The notes under the pieces were generated by a model. The model searched no databases. It was given only the letters and a program-made list of their open reading frames with translations, and had not been told where the DNA came from. The translations under genes were made by a program, and so were the position numbers. Below, one piece after another: positions 12,300 to 24,400 of a stretch of DNA of 64,000 bases. Every line of letters starts with the position of its first letter. The first letter of the stretch is position 1. This DNA is from Diphasiastrum complanatum (taxonomy: Eukaryota; Streptophyta; Lycopodiopsida; Lycopodiales; Lycopodiaceae): positions 22,634,578 to 22,698,577 of the forward strand of contig CM055112.1 in the NCBI GenBank assembly GCA_029204225.1, read 5' to 3'.

Positions 12300-13015
12300 T
12301 CCTTGATCCATTAGAGATAAATGATAAATTTGAAAATAGTTATGTACTCTGGTAGCAGTGAGCACTGTGTGATGTGATGGCTTCCTTTGGATCAGTTGAG
12401 ACATCAGGTTAACATGGAGATGAGAGAGGTTGGCCCAATATGATAGTGTGAGCCTTGTGCACCAGCTCTCAACAACATACGTGATCGTCGATGTGACTAG
12501 GGTGTCAGAAAGGTGACACTTAGTCTTGGTGTCTCTGACGTGTTTGCAAAAATAGAGTCTCTCCATGTTGAACAAGAAGTTTTCCCTTTCCCTAGTCGAC
12601 CCAGTAGAGGTCAAATAGTGTAGTGGAGAGAATACCCTTGCTTTAGTCGTATGGTGCTCAATTTTTGGCTTTGAAATTTGTTCCTCTCTCCAAAAGGATG
12701 TGTTTTGGGAGAATTTGAGGTCCCTTAGTCTTTGTATGAGGTGGTGCCTTAGTACCAATTGAAAGGTGCACCTGCTGAAGGCCACAAAACAACAATATAC
12801 CTTTTCTTGAGCTTGGCTTCCTCAACCATAGGAGTGACTAGAGATGAAAGAGAGAGCATTGTGCTCATTTCATTGTGCAGGTGTCAATTAACAAATGTAT
12901 TGCATTCAAAGTTTATGATGAAGCTCTTTTAAACTTATTATATTTTATTCAATTTTCAAATTTAGTAGCATTTGACATGTCTTCAATTTTTATTTGATAT
13001 GGATTTTGTAGAGTC
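11586..13015. repeat. Exact 714-bp tandem duplication
   Basis: The segment 11586-12299 is followed directly by a copy at 12300-13014 that appears identical base for base; even the 160-residue minus-strand open frames are the same. The junctions share only TC (TCCTTG at the start, GAGTC at the end), so the copy probably arose by microhomology-driven or unequal exchange. The unit holds part of LINE L3 plus about 240 bp of sequence upstream of it. Confidence 0.95.
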
Positions 13016-14080
13016 AAGTGATCAATGGATTGGAATGCATATTTCTCTTGAGCACTCTTATTGTGAGAATGTTTCAAAAGAATGAGGTTACAGAAGGTGT
13101 GGCTCTCTCTTGTAAGCTCTTTTGTTGCTGTAAAGCATAGTCTCATCAATGATTTTGAAATAATTGTAGCATTCTATTCTCACCAAAATTGGAGATATTT
13201 CAGGAGCTTCTTGCAATGATTCATGGGATGAATTGATGTGTAGCATTTGAGTTAACTTCACATTTTCTTCATTAAAAATTTGACACGGGGCGATCTTATT
13301 TAAATTTTACCTTATTCCTAGTAAGTAGAGAAACAATTATATAAATGTATGAAAGCTAATGTAGACACGTGTTTGTGTGTGACACTTGCGCTTACTCTAG
13401 GGCGTTGACAACCGTGACTAGGGGTGTCCATTTGTTCATAGTAGCCAGACATGAGGCCAGGCTAGGTTAGGTTTATTAGTTGATATTTTTGATAAAAGGT
13501 TGTAGCGAGAATACAATAACTCATAATTCACATGCAAGTACAAGCCTGTGAGGTGTAGCTCACCTCCCATAGCCTTCTCTTGAGAGTCTTCCATCCTATT
13601 TCCTCTTTGCCACTTGCAATCAATTTTTTTTTTCAATAGAAGCATTCTCACAACTTTATGGGAAGAAAATTGAACTTTTTTTCTTCCCCCTCATGAACGT
13701 ACAATTGTGCCTTCTTCTCCTCCCAAGCCTAAGTATGAGCCTTGGGGGAGTTCAGTTTTTTGGGGCCATAAGGCCATGAGTTTAAGGGAGGTGACCAAAG
13801 GTGTTGGTGGGATGTGACCCCAAGTGACCCTTGGTTTGAGGTGGCATAAGGAGGGTGGTACCCATGTGAATTGAGGGTAGGTGGTGCCCATAAGGGTTGC
13901 CACTTGTCTTTGGTGCCATATGCTTGCTAGGTGGTGCCCATAAGGCTCGCCTCCTAGTAAGGCCAAAAGGGAACGAAAATGGTGTGGGTTGGGGTGGGGG
14001 TAATGGCTGTGAGGAGCTTGTTTTGGCCTAGCCTCTTGAGTTGAGCTTTCAAGCTTTCTAAGCCAATTTTTAGCCAAGCT
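13016..14080. other. Unassigned sequence, no gene seen
   Basis: Nothing codes convincingly. The 128-residue minus-strand frame at 13691-14077 is rich in His, Pro and Trp repeats from GGTGCCCATAAGG-like DNA repeats (about 13860-13950), not from a protein family. TAGGGGTGTCCATTTGTTC at about 13420 resembles a hAT terminal sequence, but no partner end was found. Confidence 0.45.
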
Positions 14081-16970
14081 CTTGTCATTTTTTCCTTCGA
14101 ATTTACCTTAGTACGCCATGGAGCCCATTATGCCCTCTGGTGAAGGACTTCCTTCATCCTGAGTTAGACTCTGCTCAGCTTGTACAAGCTTTAAACTCCC
14201 TTCAGAACCAAATCTTGGAAATCCAGTCTAGGCATGCCACTGTTGAGCATATCCAACTATTTCTCATTGTAGCTATTGTTTGGTAGTTGGTTGTAGTTGG
14301 ATGTGTGATAGTGCCTTAGTCGTGTATCATTTTTGTGTGTGAAATGATCTTTTGAAGATATTTTGGCTTATAATAGATTATAATCACAATATTCGCTTAG
14401 TGAATTCCAACAACATAGTACATTCCATATAGCATAGTTTGTCACCTTTCTGCCTCTTGTTTGTAAGGGGAAAGTTTTCCATTCAAATTATTTTGTTTAT
14501 AATTACCAATTTGCATAATGTTGGCAGATGCTTGCACTAATCATGCTTAATTTCTTTTTTCTGTAGAAGCTGTCATATTGATGCCAATGCTGGGTGTGCA
14601 ATTGGAAACAAGCTATCACAGGTTGTATTTCTTTTTGTTTTCACGTGTGGTTTACTTTGCTACGTAGAATCCCTTTTTCTGAAGTTTGTTTTGAACCAAA
14701 CAGAACTTGTTCCGTATATATGAATGACCTTAAAATTTTTCTTTATCAAAAATTTTGAAAGCAAAACTTATATGGGCACAAAAATAAACCCAAGTTTGTG
14801 TAGAAAAAAAAATGCATTTCACTATTGCAAAATTTACTTAGTTTATTGAATCCTCCTAAATTACTTTGAAATTTTTTCCATGTTGCTAGCTAATTTTATT
14901 GAAGAAATTTGCCTAAGCACTATCAAATTGCCAAAACTACCAATTCTTCCCATTTTGAAACGTCTAGAGCTTAAGCTTGATGCTATTTTACACCTCCCCA
15001 GTTCTCAATATAATTTAATGAAAATCTAGCTAACTAAGACCCATTTCTACATCTTAAAAAAGACATCCAAGACTTGGCTAGGGAAGGGAACGCACTATAC
15101 GCGGGTGCTTAATGCGAGAATGACCTTGAAAGCCAGCTCCAGTAACTATTGAGAGTAAAGATCCTCGGCCGATGGAAGAGCTAGATGAAGAAGATAGAAA
15201 TGTCAAAGGTGACTAAAACATATTATTATGGGAAAACACCTACTTACTCAATTTGGATGCTTCAACCTATAGGTTTGCAATGGCTGATCTCAAGAAGATC
15301 AAGGGTTTAGTTGACTACCTAATTTCTCATGTTGGTGCATGACATCTAGTGGAGAGCTTTCAAGACCATGTGATCTTGCTTGTTCTGCCTCAGATTCTCA
15401 GGATAGAACTGAAAATATTCCAACCCTCATCCATAAATCTATTCAAACTTCAAACCTATCATGACCCTAAACCCTCAACTTGGATAAATAGATTGAATTA
15501 AATCCGGAAGCTTTATGTCTTTCTCTAGCCTTTTTGGCATCATACAAGTTGTATGACTGGATTTTCTCCAATTCCCATCTCTTGAATTCATGCATCGAAG
15601 GACGAAGCCTGCGTTTTTTGGATAGAAACCCTTGTATTTGGGAAAAAACCCAATCTTCAAAAACTACTTTCGGACTATTTTTTTGCTTTCATTAAGGATT
15701 GAATGATTATGTTCCTCTACCCTATAGTCTCCCTTTTGCTCAAATCATAACTTTTTAACTACCTAGAATTTGAATCCTTCTTTGTAACCCTAAATATGAT
15801 ATGAAAATTTATTTATTTTTCTCCACATCTTTAGGGGTTTTTGGATGCCTGAACCTTAACTTTTTTCAAGGTTTTGAATTTGCAAATTGCAAAAGAACAC
15901 TGCTGGTATGGAATGTGAGAGCATTTCCCACTTGTTGTAGAAAATGTAGATGGAAGTGCATTGGAAATTACTCCATTCCATGTGATGTGGTTCTATTCTT
16001 TGCCACATTTATCTTCTACGCCTTTTGCTAGCAAATGGGCTTGTAAGTTCGTTAAAAGATAAAATTACCTTGAAGACATATCTTGGTTGATCGTTAGATA
16101 AGTAGCTCACTAGAAATTTTTTTAATCACCAACCTTATAAATCTAGCTGCACATATGTCCATGTAAAATTTGCACTCGTTACTTTCTCCTACAGAATTTC
16201 AGAGTTCCAGCTTATCCCATGATATTTTTGGATCACTTGAAAATGTCTTGCGTTAAAATTTTGGCTGTTGTAAGTATGCCAATTCAAAAAGACCTTTGTG
16301 CATTAGAGGAAATCTGAATCCAAAAAAGACCCTATAAGAAATGCCACGTAGATTGGCAAAGTTTATTAATGTTAAGCATAGATGCAGCGAATCGCGAAAA
16401 AAAAAAACCAAAAACCTGATTTCGGGCCGCCTCCTCGCAGACAGAACCGCGCCAGCAGTGGAGGAGGCAAATTTTTTTTCTGAGAGCTTTGGGCGTCCAA
16501 TCTTCGCAAGTGAATAGTTGGCAGGCATCTACTCGGCGATACGGAGGTGGTGTGCACGGTGCCGGGTGGGTCTGAGCTTTGTGGAGAGCGAAACGACCAA
16601 TTTTTGATATTTGGTAAGTGTAGGCTTGATTTTTTGCAATTGTTGACATTGAGCTGTAGGCAACCAAATCGAGCGTAGTTTGGCTCTAAACCACCTTTCT
16701 TCACGCCCACAGTGATTCCTACAGCGTCAGTTTCAGCCGTTACGGCACGCCTAGCGAGATTTGAACACCACATTCCAAATGCTTGTGTATTTTTGCCATT
16801 TTCACAAAATGACTTGTTGGAAACCGAGTGAGGTGATGTCTGAGCCTAGAATGCATTTCCACATGCCTGCACAGACTCCTATTTCCGCCCGTCTACGTTC
16901 GTATCACAAATTTCAATTTTCATGCCCTAATTCCATACTTTTTAGGGTTTAGGCGTGGACCATCGTGCAA
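14081..16970 (+). other. Intergenic or intronic DNA with isolated exon-like segments
   Basis: Three plus-strand pieces read like protein next to splice-like signals. One is 14110-14286 (CPLVKDFLHPELDSAQLVQA and on), after TTAG. A short one near 14568-14622 (SCHIDANAGCAIGNKLSQ) lies between AG and GT. The third, near 15273-15480, reads MADLKKIKGLVDYLISHVGA and later HVILLVLPQILRIELKIF, with a break between. They could be exons of one decayed host gene, but I do not recognise the family. The GC-richer patch 16380-16760 has open minus-strand frames with no domain. The rest is AT-rich and featureless. Confidence 0.3.
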
Positions 16971-17266
16971 ACATCTACTAGGGGTGCGGTTTAGGCCCAC
17001 ACTGCACTCTTTTATGCCTGCACGGACTCCGACACTAACTTCAATCGCCTGTTATCCCTCATACTGAAATTATTCTATCCCACGCCCTAATCTCATGTTC
17101 TCCTTTGGCACTTGATATGATGTGCGAACTGGAATCGTTCTGATGTATGCTCTGGTATTTTGAGCTCTATTTGAGCTCGGTAATGTTGTGCAATGCAATG
17201 TATTTTTTTCTACTGAACGTTTGCCTGATTATTTGTTGTTTGCAGGTTTAGGGTCGTGTTGATACG

Positions 17267-18741
17267 ATGCCAGTGCGGGACCGAGGCCTTTGGGCCGAGG
17301 TTGAGCTTACCGACGGGGATGTGGGCACACACCATGGCTTAGGCACCCGCAGATGGAGATGCTTGCATTGCGGTGGTCACTTCACGGGATCACTCACCAG
17401 GGTTACGGCTCACTTGTTGCGGGTCAGAGGGCCAGATGGGCGGACATTGGGCATATCTGATTGGCCCAGGATTTCGGATGAGGATCTGCAAAGGTTGTCT
17501 ACCATGTACGGGCCCGGTACTGCATCACAGGGTTCTAGACAGGGATAGGTAGCAGGAGCAGCTACAGGCAGGCATGCAGGAGGGCTCATAGGCAGGCAAG
17601 GCCTATCATGGGTATTGGGCCTAGTACATCACGGGCAGGGCATGGTACAGCTGCAGGGCATAGTACATCACGGGCAGGGCATGGTACAGTTGTAGGGCAT
17701 AGTACATCACGGGCAGAGCATGGTACAGCTGCAGGGCCCAGTACATCACGGGCAGAGCATGGTACAGCTGCAGGGCCCAGTCACGGGCAGAGCATGGTTC
17801 AGGTGCAAGGCCTAGTACAACACCTCCAGTTCCATCCGCAGTAGCAGTAGGACCATCAGATGAGCATGTTGGTTCAGCAGCAGCGGGTGCTTCTCGTCCC
17901 TCCTCCTCGGCAGCAGATGCACCACATGCTTCGGCAGATGTTGCCAGAGAGAGTGACACACCCACGGATCAGCCATCCGTTGGGCATGCTAGACCACGAG
18001 CACCATATATACAGCAGAGAGGGGTTAGGCCCAGGCAGTAGACCCTTGATCGATGCGGCTGGCAGAGAGAGCAGCAGGCCCGTTGCACTTGACTGTGTGG
18101 CCAGCTCTTTTACGAGTGCGGCATTGCCTTTGCTGTTGTTGACACTTGGGTGTTCAGGGAGTTCTGTGCACAGATGGCGGCCGTGGATGCTACATGGACA
18201 CCTCCCAGGCGAGAGGCACTACGAGGCAGGTTGCTTCGTCAGGAGGAGGAGACCATCACGCGGGAGTTGAGTTCCATTCGCTCAGCTTGGCAGCAGTAAG
18301 TAACTTGTCTTTATAATCTCTTTGCATGTGTTTAGGATTTATTGGTGCCGCAATTTTTGCATGTAGCTAATGGGTGTTTTGCGGCAGGTATGGACGCATG
18401 ATATTGAGTGATGGATGGACCGACATTTGTTGGCGATCCGTCATCAATTTCTTGGTTTCTTGCCTGCTTGGTACAGTATTCCTACGTGGCGTGGATGCCA
18501 CGCCATCACAGCCGATTTCATATGGGAGGTCAGTAGAGATGTTATTGCTGACATCGGGGTTGAGCACGTGGTTCAGGTTGTCACCGACAACGCCTCGAAT
18601 TGCAAGCAGATGGGCGAGATTATGATGAGGGAGCACCCCAACATTGTGTGGACACCCTGTGCTGCACATTGCATAGACTTGCTACTCTATGGGTGCACAA
18701 AAGAGATATTGGATTTTCTAGAAACTTTAACTAGCTATTGA
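17267..18741 (+). pseudogene. hAT transposase (BED finger, DUF659), broken
   Basis: The start at 17267 gives a BED zinc finger: W..V.LTDGD, then RWRCLHCGGHF, then TRVTAHLL. A 39-bp coding minisatellite and a low-complexity linker follow, then a helical part ending REALRGRLLRQEEE. A typical intron with GTAAGT donor (18296) and GCAG acceptor (18387) splits Gln-Gln from Tyr-Gly. Exon 2 gives the DUF659 core ILSDGWTD...VINFLV and VVQVVTDNASNCKQ with WTPCAAHCIDLLL, whose Asp and Cys-His residues belong to the hAT catalytic region. A TAG at 17546-17548, further stops in the linker and a frameshift near 18530 break it, and the C-terminus is lost after residue ETLTSY. Normal function was cut-and-paste transposition in the nucleus. 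Confidence 0.85.
17617..17815 (+). repeat. 39-bp coding minisatellite in hAT transposase linker
   Basis: Five tandem units of about 39 bp encode STSRAGHGTAAGH-like 13-residue repeats between the BED finger and the DUF659 part. Unit length is a multiple of three, so copy-number change would keep frame. The last unit is shorter and diverged. Confidence 0.9.
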
Positions 18742-18754
18742 CGATAGCTCAGAA

Positions 18755-18842
18755 GTAGGTCATGTAGGGTGTCTTTGGAAAGCTCTCATCGAGCGCTTTC
18801 CAACGGTATAATTTTCATCTCAATCGGAGCTACCGTTTAAAA

Positions 18843-18845
<3 letters not shown>
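18755..18845. repeat. Paired-hairpin repeat element
   Basis: GGAAAGC and GCTTTCC pair across a 10-11 base spacer (18776-18800), and directly afterwards AACGGTA and TACCGTT pair across about 30 bases (18801-18838). The phrase around GCTTTCCAACGG resembles short repeats I have seen scattered in plant and fungal genomes. It lies exactly where the hAT transposon is cut off. Confidence 0.5.
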
Positions 18846-18875
<30 letters not shown>

Positions 18876-18877
18876 TT
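18846..18877. repeat. (TTA)n microsatellite
   Basis: Ten or so uninterrupted TTA units follow the paired-hairpin element. Confidence 0.9.
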
Positions 18878-18879
18878 GT

Positions 18880-20806
18880 TTATGATAAGTTGCATATTAT
18901 ACTATGGATAACATGTCATGCTTGCGGGCTGCCCCCAATGCCAAATAATAGTATTATTAAGAATTTTTTTTTTTTCGATTTGAGTGTTACATAGATTTCA
19001 AATTTGAGTGTTTTGATTGGTCCATGTGTAAGAAAATTTTGAAAAAAATTATAAAGAGAATCTTTACAAAGGGTCTTTTTTGGATTTAGAACTCCTCTAA
19101 TAAATTAGTGGAAATAAGTTCTATAAATCGTCTATTGCAACTGTATTAGATAGTATCCACCATTCAGGTAGAGGCTCCTTAGCTAGTGATTCTACTGGAA
19201 CTGCAAAGTAGAATGATGTTTAAGAAGTTGCGCGCCTTATTTTTCTGTCACCCTGGAAATGCAGTCATCTTGTGAAAGTTGAGGTGGACGAAATTGGTTC
19301 TGTGACACAGTTCTTGCAGAACTATCTGTTTTGATAAGGATTTGGTAGGACCATTTTGACTTGATGCTGTACTTTATTTGGAATTTGTGTCAATAATGTT
19401 CACAATGTCATTTCTTATTTACCATCTATAATTGTAACAGTGGCAAAGTGATGCGACGCTTTTTACCCATGCAAAAGATCCTAGCAGCAGTCATTAATGA
19501 GGCAGTGACACCTACGACTTGCTATTTTTATCTGGCTCTGCTTGTTCGAGAAAAGTCAGAGCTAACTCTAGTATTCCAGGTTTGGAAATATTAGGAGTGG
19601 TCCTGGTGTTTCACAATCATGGTGCTTATATGTTGTCTTCTTTCTAGGTCTTTGGTTTGCAATGTGAGTCAGATTATCAAACCTGCATGTCTCATTCTAA
19701 GTCAGCCCTTTTGGTTCATATAGGAAGTGCGGCCGCCTTTGGATGTACTGATTTCAATCTGGAAAGCTCTCAATGATGCAACCAATTTCCAGCCTAACTA
19801 TCCTGCATCAATAGGATAGTAAGGTATGCTTTGATCTCCATTTAATCTTTTGCATCCACTCTTTTGAACACATCGTTATCACATTCACTTATGGTTTTTG
19901 CTCGTAAACTGTCATAAGCAAGATCTGACTTTTGTCAAGAAATTAGAACATAATGCCCAAACACAGCAGGCTCGACTGTTGGACATCTACGTTGCTCACT
20001 AAACAGATGATATGAGTTGTATAGTAAAAAATTGTCCTCGTTGTAGTTTGGAAATGAACTTAAAGAGTTGGACTTATGATTTTGGAAGTAGTTTTTGTTG
20101 TAGCAGCCATCTGACATCCACTCCTATGATATTTTACCACATGTTTAGATTTGCACAAAAAAAAAAAAACCATCAATCGACTACACATACTTTGTTTTAG
20201 AAAATGGTCAAGAGAGATTGATTAGTAAAGCACATTTATTATCTTAAGTAGATAATTTTTTAGCTTCATACTAAGTAAATTTGTGCTTTCATACACATTA
20301 TGATTTGATATGGTGATTAAAAAAAATGATGTTTTTTTGAAAGATGTGTAATGGCATCTTTCTTCATGTACGATGATCATATTTTCTTTGTCCATGAGCA
20401 AAGATCCCCTCCACATCGTCAAGGTCGTACTCATGTCATCTGAGAATGTCGAGTTTCATGCCATTAACGAACATCACATTTGGAATTGTGAGTACAATGC
20501 AAGGTACTGCAAATATCATGTATTCACCATTGATGTGTTGTTTGGTCTCATTCGCTCATGAGTTTTCAATTGCATTTATCAAATAGCTTACCCTTGGTGG
20601 AGTTTTTTTTATTTTGTGTAGTATGAAAAGCATGAAGTTTGACTCATTAGAAATATTTATCTTCCAAACATGATGCTGCTGTCTTGGCTTAATGTTTTTT
20701 TTTTTAAAATTGTAGCATGCCCGTCTAATAATGCTATTTTTGAATCTGTACTCTCATCGATGCATGTCTATCCCATTATTTTTACATATTTTTATCAGTT
20801 GTGTTA
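18880..20806 (+). other. Unassigned DNA with exon-like segments
   Basis: Plus-strand segments look spliced. Near 19220-19340 the frame EVARLIFLSPWKCSHLVKVE continues VDEIGSVTQFLQNYLF. At 19441-19578, between TAACAG and GTTTGG, lies GKVMRRFLPMQKILAAVINE continuing AVTPTTCYFYLALLVREKSE. At 19722-19818, after ATAG, lies EVRPPLDVLISIWKALNDAT continuing NFQPNYPASIG then TAG. The last two join in phase. I do not recognise the protein. These may belong with the segments at 14.1-15.5 kb, with the hAT element inserted between. The rest to 20806 shows nothing. Confidence 0.3.
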
Positions 20807-20814
20807 TAAGTGAG

Positions 20815-21490
20815 CATAGAATCCCATGGTACCGCCGGTACCATTATGGTACCGCCGGTACCATAATGGTGGTGCCGTGGTTATGTTGCCGCCCAAAAAT
20901 CCGCGGTACCAGGGCGGCACCATTTTTTAATATTTTTTTTTAAAAATAAATTTTAATTTTTTAAAAAAAAAAATTAGCAGGCAATATGGGTAGCCCCGGT
21001 TACGAGGAGAAGCCATTACTGAGCACGGTTGTTAGTATAAGGTCTACTGTGAGACCATGATGGTAATGAGATGGCTAGATTACAGTTTCTATATAGCAGC
21101 AAGTCTTGGGGAGTTCAGGGGGCGGTAGTCCCCCGAGAAACGGCCCCCCGGCGGGGGGTTTGGGGGGCAGAGCCCCCCAACGGCGGGGTCCGGGGTACGA
21201 CCTCTTCATGATTTGGCCTTCCGACTCCCTGAGCGAAAACACACTTTTTGGTGTTTTGCATCCCCTTGGTCCTTTGGCTGTTCGCTCTCGTCAGAACCGG
21301 CAACCTGCATAAATGCACTGCTTTCGTCAACAGCTTCAAGCTGATACCCATATTGCCCAATCAATTTTATTTTTTTTAGAAAAAATTTAAAAAAAAATAT
21401 TAAAATAGATAAATTATATATTATGGTACCGTGGATCAGAATGGATCCGCGGTACCGGGATCTGCGGATCCTGGTACCGCTGGATCTATG
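20815..21490. mobile_element. hAT-type MITE, 676 bp, with perfect 8-bp target duplication
   Basis: The direct repeat TAAGTGAG occurs at 20807-20814 and 21491-21498, exactly flanking the element. The ends are inverted: CATAGAATCCCATGGTACC on the left, CATAGATCCAGCGGTACC on the right read inward. Both ends continue into arrays of GGTACC and GGATCC palindromes, then A/T-rich arms (TTTTTTAATATTTTTTTTT on the left, its rough complement on the right), then a GC-rich core of consecutive hairpins at 21119-21195. There is no transposase. An 8-bp duplication and short inverted ends point to hAT mobilisation; the perfect duplication implies a fairly recent insertion. Confidence 0.85.
21119..21195. repeat. 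Cluster of four GC hairpins in MITE core
   Basis: Four dyads follow each other: GGGGG/CCCCC around CGGTAGT, CCCCCC/GGGGGG around GGC, GGGGGG/CCCCCC around CAGAG, and CCCC/GGGG around AACGGC. The segment is nearly all G and C inside an otherwise AT-rich region. Confidence 0.85.
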
Positions 21491-21498
21491 TAAGTGAG

Positions 21499-24400
21499 AT
21501 ACAAAAATATATACACCCATATTTAATAACATTGATAAAAATTAACGAGCTTAGATCCTATTGTTATTAAATCATTTATGTGATTGATAACGATGAGATG
21601 TGACAAGCTCTGATGTGAAGGTTGAATTCATGCTTTTAGTTGAAGCAAAGTGTAATTCCTCAACAGAGGCTTTTTGTGTAGTTGACTTAAACCTCAATAT
21701 TCTGACCCGAATCATAAAAAAAATGCACGTATTGTCAGACAACTATCGAAAAAAGATAATTTTTAAAGACAGCTATTAGCTCCACATACATGTTTTTTTG
21801 GTTGTGGTGCACATGAATTTGCTCTCCTGCATGAATACTTCGTTCTTTGAAAGTACTGGCCAACATGGAACCATCTATTTCCTATGTTCATCGGACGAAT
21901 GTTTTAATCAAAAAATCCTCAAACATATACTGTCAAAAGACTATTCACATGGTTAAAAATGAAATGACTATAGTGCATGTACTAAGCTAATTTTTGTTTA
22001 TTTTCTTCATGAATGCAAGAAGGTTGTCATGTGTATACCATTATATTTTTTAGAAATCTCCAATTGGACTTATGTTGGGCTCATCTTTGAGGTTTGCATT
22101 GATTTTTTGCCATATCGAATCTCATTAAGAACTAACTATAGTAGCAGCATGTCATCCTATAGATGTGGATGTCTCTAAAGAGCATATCGATTGGCCTTGT
22201 AACTTTTTATTTAGATAGCTGTAGATGAAAAACTCATTACATAATCTCTTACAACATGTGTGGATTTGTTTACTCATATATGGAGCTCAACATGTCATGT
22301 TAACAATTTTTCGTAAAATAACCTTGTTAGTTTTCTCTCCTTGAGAATGATGTTGATCTGTTCGTCTCTTGATAGAGCTTCCAAAGTCTGCAATCAGCTC
22401 CCTGACAAAAGGGCAGGCAACAAATTGGTGCTCAAGTCTCCTACATCTATGGATGACATCCGGTAAGCCGTTGAAGGGCAAGCTTTGAAATTAGAATTTT
22501 GGCAGTTAGGTTTAGCACGATACCTTCAAGCCGATCATGGACTACTCTTCACGATATACAAGCCCTTCAGAACAAGTTGTAGTATTATAGATTCAGAAAG
22601 AAAATTTGGAGGTATTTCAACTTACTCGAAGAATCAAACAGTGACAAATCATTTACAGTCTGGTAGTGACAGTTTCTATTTTCAGAAGGTGAAAAAAGTT
22701 ACAACTACATCAAAACTGTTTGATTTTAAGCAATTAATTAAGCAGAGCCAGTTAACAATGATTTCTAAGCACATGTATTCAAAATGTGAGTGAGGACGCC
22801 CGTGAACTGTTTCAACATAAGTGAACAAAATGTGGTTTCATGAAATGTGGGATATGTGCAGAATGGGCTTGGCAATGAGGCTCTTGCTCTGTTCATAGCA
22901 AATGAAACAAGGCGGCATCAAAAAATGTCACATTTGTTCTTCTCCTAAAAGCATGTTCCAGCCTAGCAGCCCTGGAACAAGGCAAACAGCTCCACTCCAA
23001 TATCATAAAAAGAGGAGCACCCTTGTTGACTTGTATGCAAAATGTGTTTGAACAGAGGATGCCCGTTAACTGTTCAACAACATGAGTGAAGGAAATTGCG
23101 GTTTCATGAACAAAATTTGCCAACCAGAAACAAAGCTTTTCCTCATAAAGACCTCCATCAAAAGAAAAAGCTTTATCAGAAAAAAAAAAAAAACCTGTGC
23201 TTGCTCAGTGCCTCACTAGAAGCATGCACAGTGTTCTCCAGGAGTTCACTCTCGAGCTGACTATTTCTAAGTTAAGTACAAGTATTTTGCTCCAAAAGCA
23301 AGCTCGATTGCAAAGCTAGCTATGGTAAGTATTGCATGAAAACAATGATAAAGAATGCCCCTGATGCTCATTCTCTAGCTCAGTAATCTAAAGCCAAGGA
23401 GTTCAAAATCAATTACAAGAGTTTTCTGCTCTGCTAAACCAAACTCGATCGACACCAAAATTGTGTGGTGGGCATGTTAGAAGATTTTCAAAAAGAATTC
23501 CAATGCTCTTGGTGATATATTTTTGGAAATAGGCGGGCATAGACCTCACATGCATGCAAAATTGTAATTAAATAAGTCAATCACCACATAATGATGCACA
23601 CCATGAAGTGTGAGGGAGTTGTCAACTATCATGCAATTAGAATAAACATCTAGTCGAACCAATTTTGCAACCAGTTTACATGCTTTTAGGCACTGGTAAA
23701 ATGCTGCAGAGTTTCATTTTGGTTAAATACAGACAGTTATAAAGTCAAGATCTGGTTTAGGTAAATAGAATGCGAATAACCTTAGACTATGCAGTTTTAG
23801 AAATGGCTAGTATCTCTTTTCCACCAAAGGGGACAAGGGAGCATGTATATAAACCCATAACCCATTTTATTTTGTGTGCTTCAAGCTCATTCATCAAATG
23901 CAAGCTTAGAAGTTTCCTCCAAGAAGTGTTTGAGAGCAAAAGTGAGTGAAATAAGAGAGAAGGCGAGAATTGTGGATGAGAATCTTTTTTTTTATGACTT
24001 TGAATATTATTTCCTTATTTTCTTGCTTATTACTTCATGCAATTTTGCGGGATAACTATGATGATGTAGAAAGACAAAGAAAAACAAGCAAAACTAAATC
24101 TAAACAGTACAAAAGAGAGATTATGTGGTATATATTGCCTTACTTTTCATATTTTGTACTCAAGCTTATTTACAAGCCAACTGACAAGTATTTTATTATA
24201 AACAGTCATAGAGGCCTATTTAGATTGTTTGGCTTAAAATAGATATAAAACAATGAGATGAGAAGAGTCACGAATACGACTTTTATGTGCCTTTGCTTAG
24301 CAAGTGCAATATGAGATTCTATGCTCTCTCATTTTCTATAAATACAACACTACACTTTGTACTACTTTCATGAAAAGAAACAAAGAGAGAAGAAAATAAT

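Larger units (their letters stand above)
16976..18741 (+). mobile_element. hAT-superfamily DNA transposon, 3'-truncated
   Basis: The likely left end is TAGGGGTGCGGTTTAGGC at 16976, a TAGGGGTG start common in plant hAT elements. About 290 bp later comes a transposase gene with BED finger and DUF659 domain. The right part, including the C-terminal dimerisation region, the right terminal repeat and the matching 8-bp target duplication, is missing. Sequence after 18741 is unrelated. Confidence 0.65.

Noticed and set aside
13691-14077. 128-residue minus-strand frame rich in His, Pro and Trp
   Set aside because: Composition follows a GGTGCCCATAAGG-like DNA repeat; no domain and no splice or start context.
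16372-16773. Overlapping minus-strand frames in a GC-richer patch
   Set aside because: Two long frames overlap with no recognisable motif and contain A-run-derived Phe tracts; probably chance.
21106-21312. 68-residue Gly/Pro-rich frame
   Set aside because: It is the translation of the GC hairpin core of the MITE.
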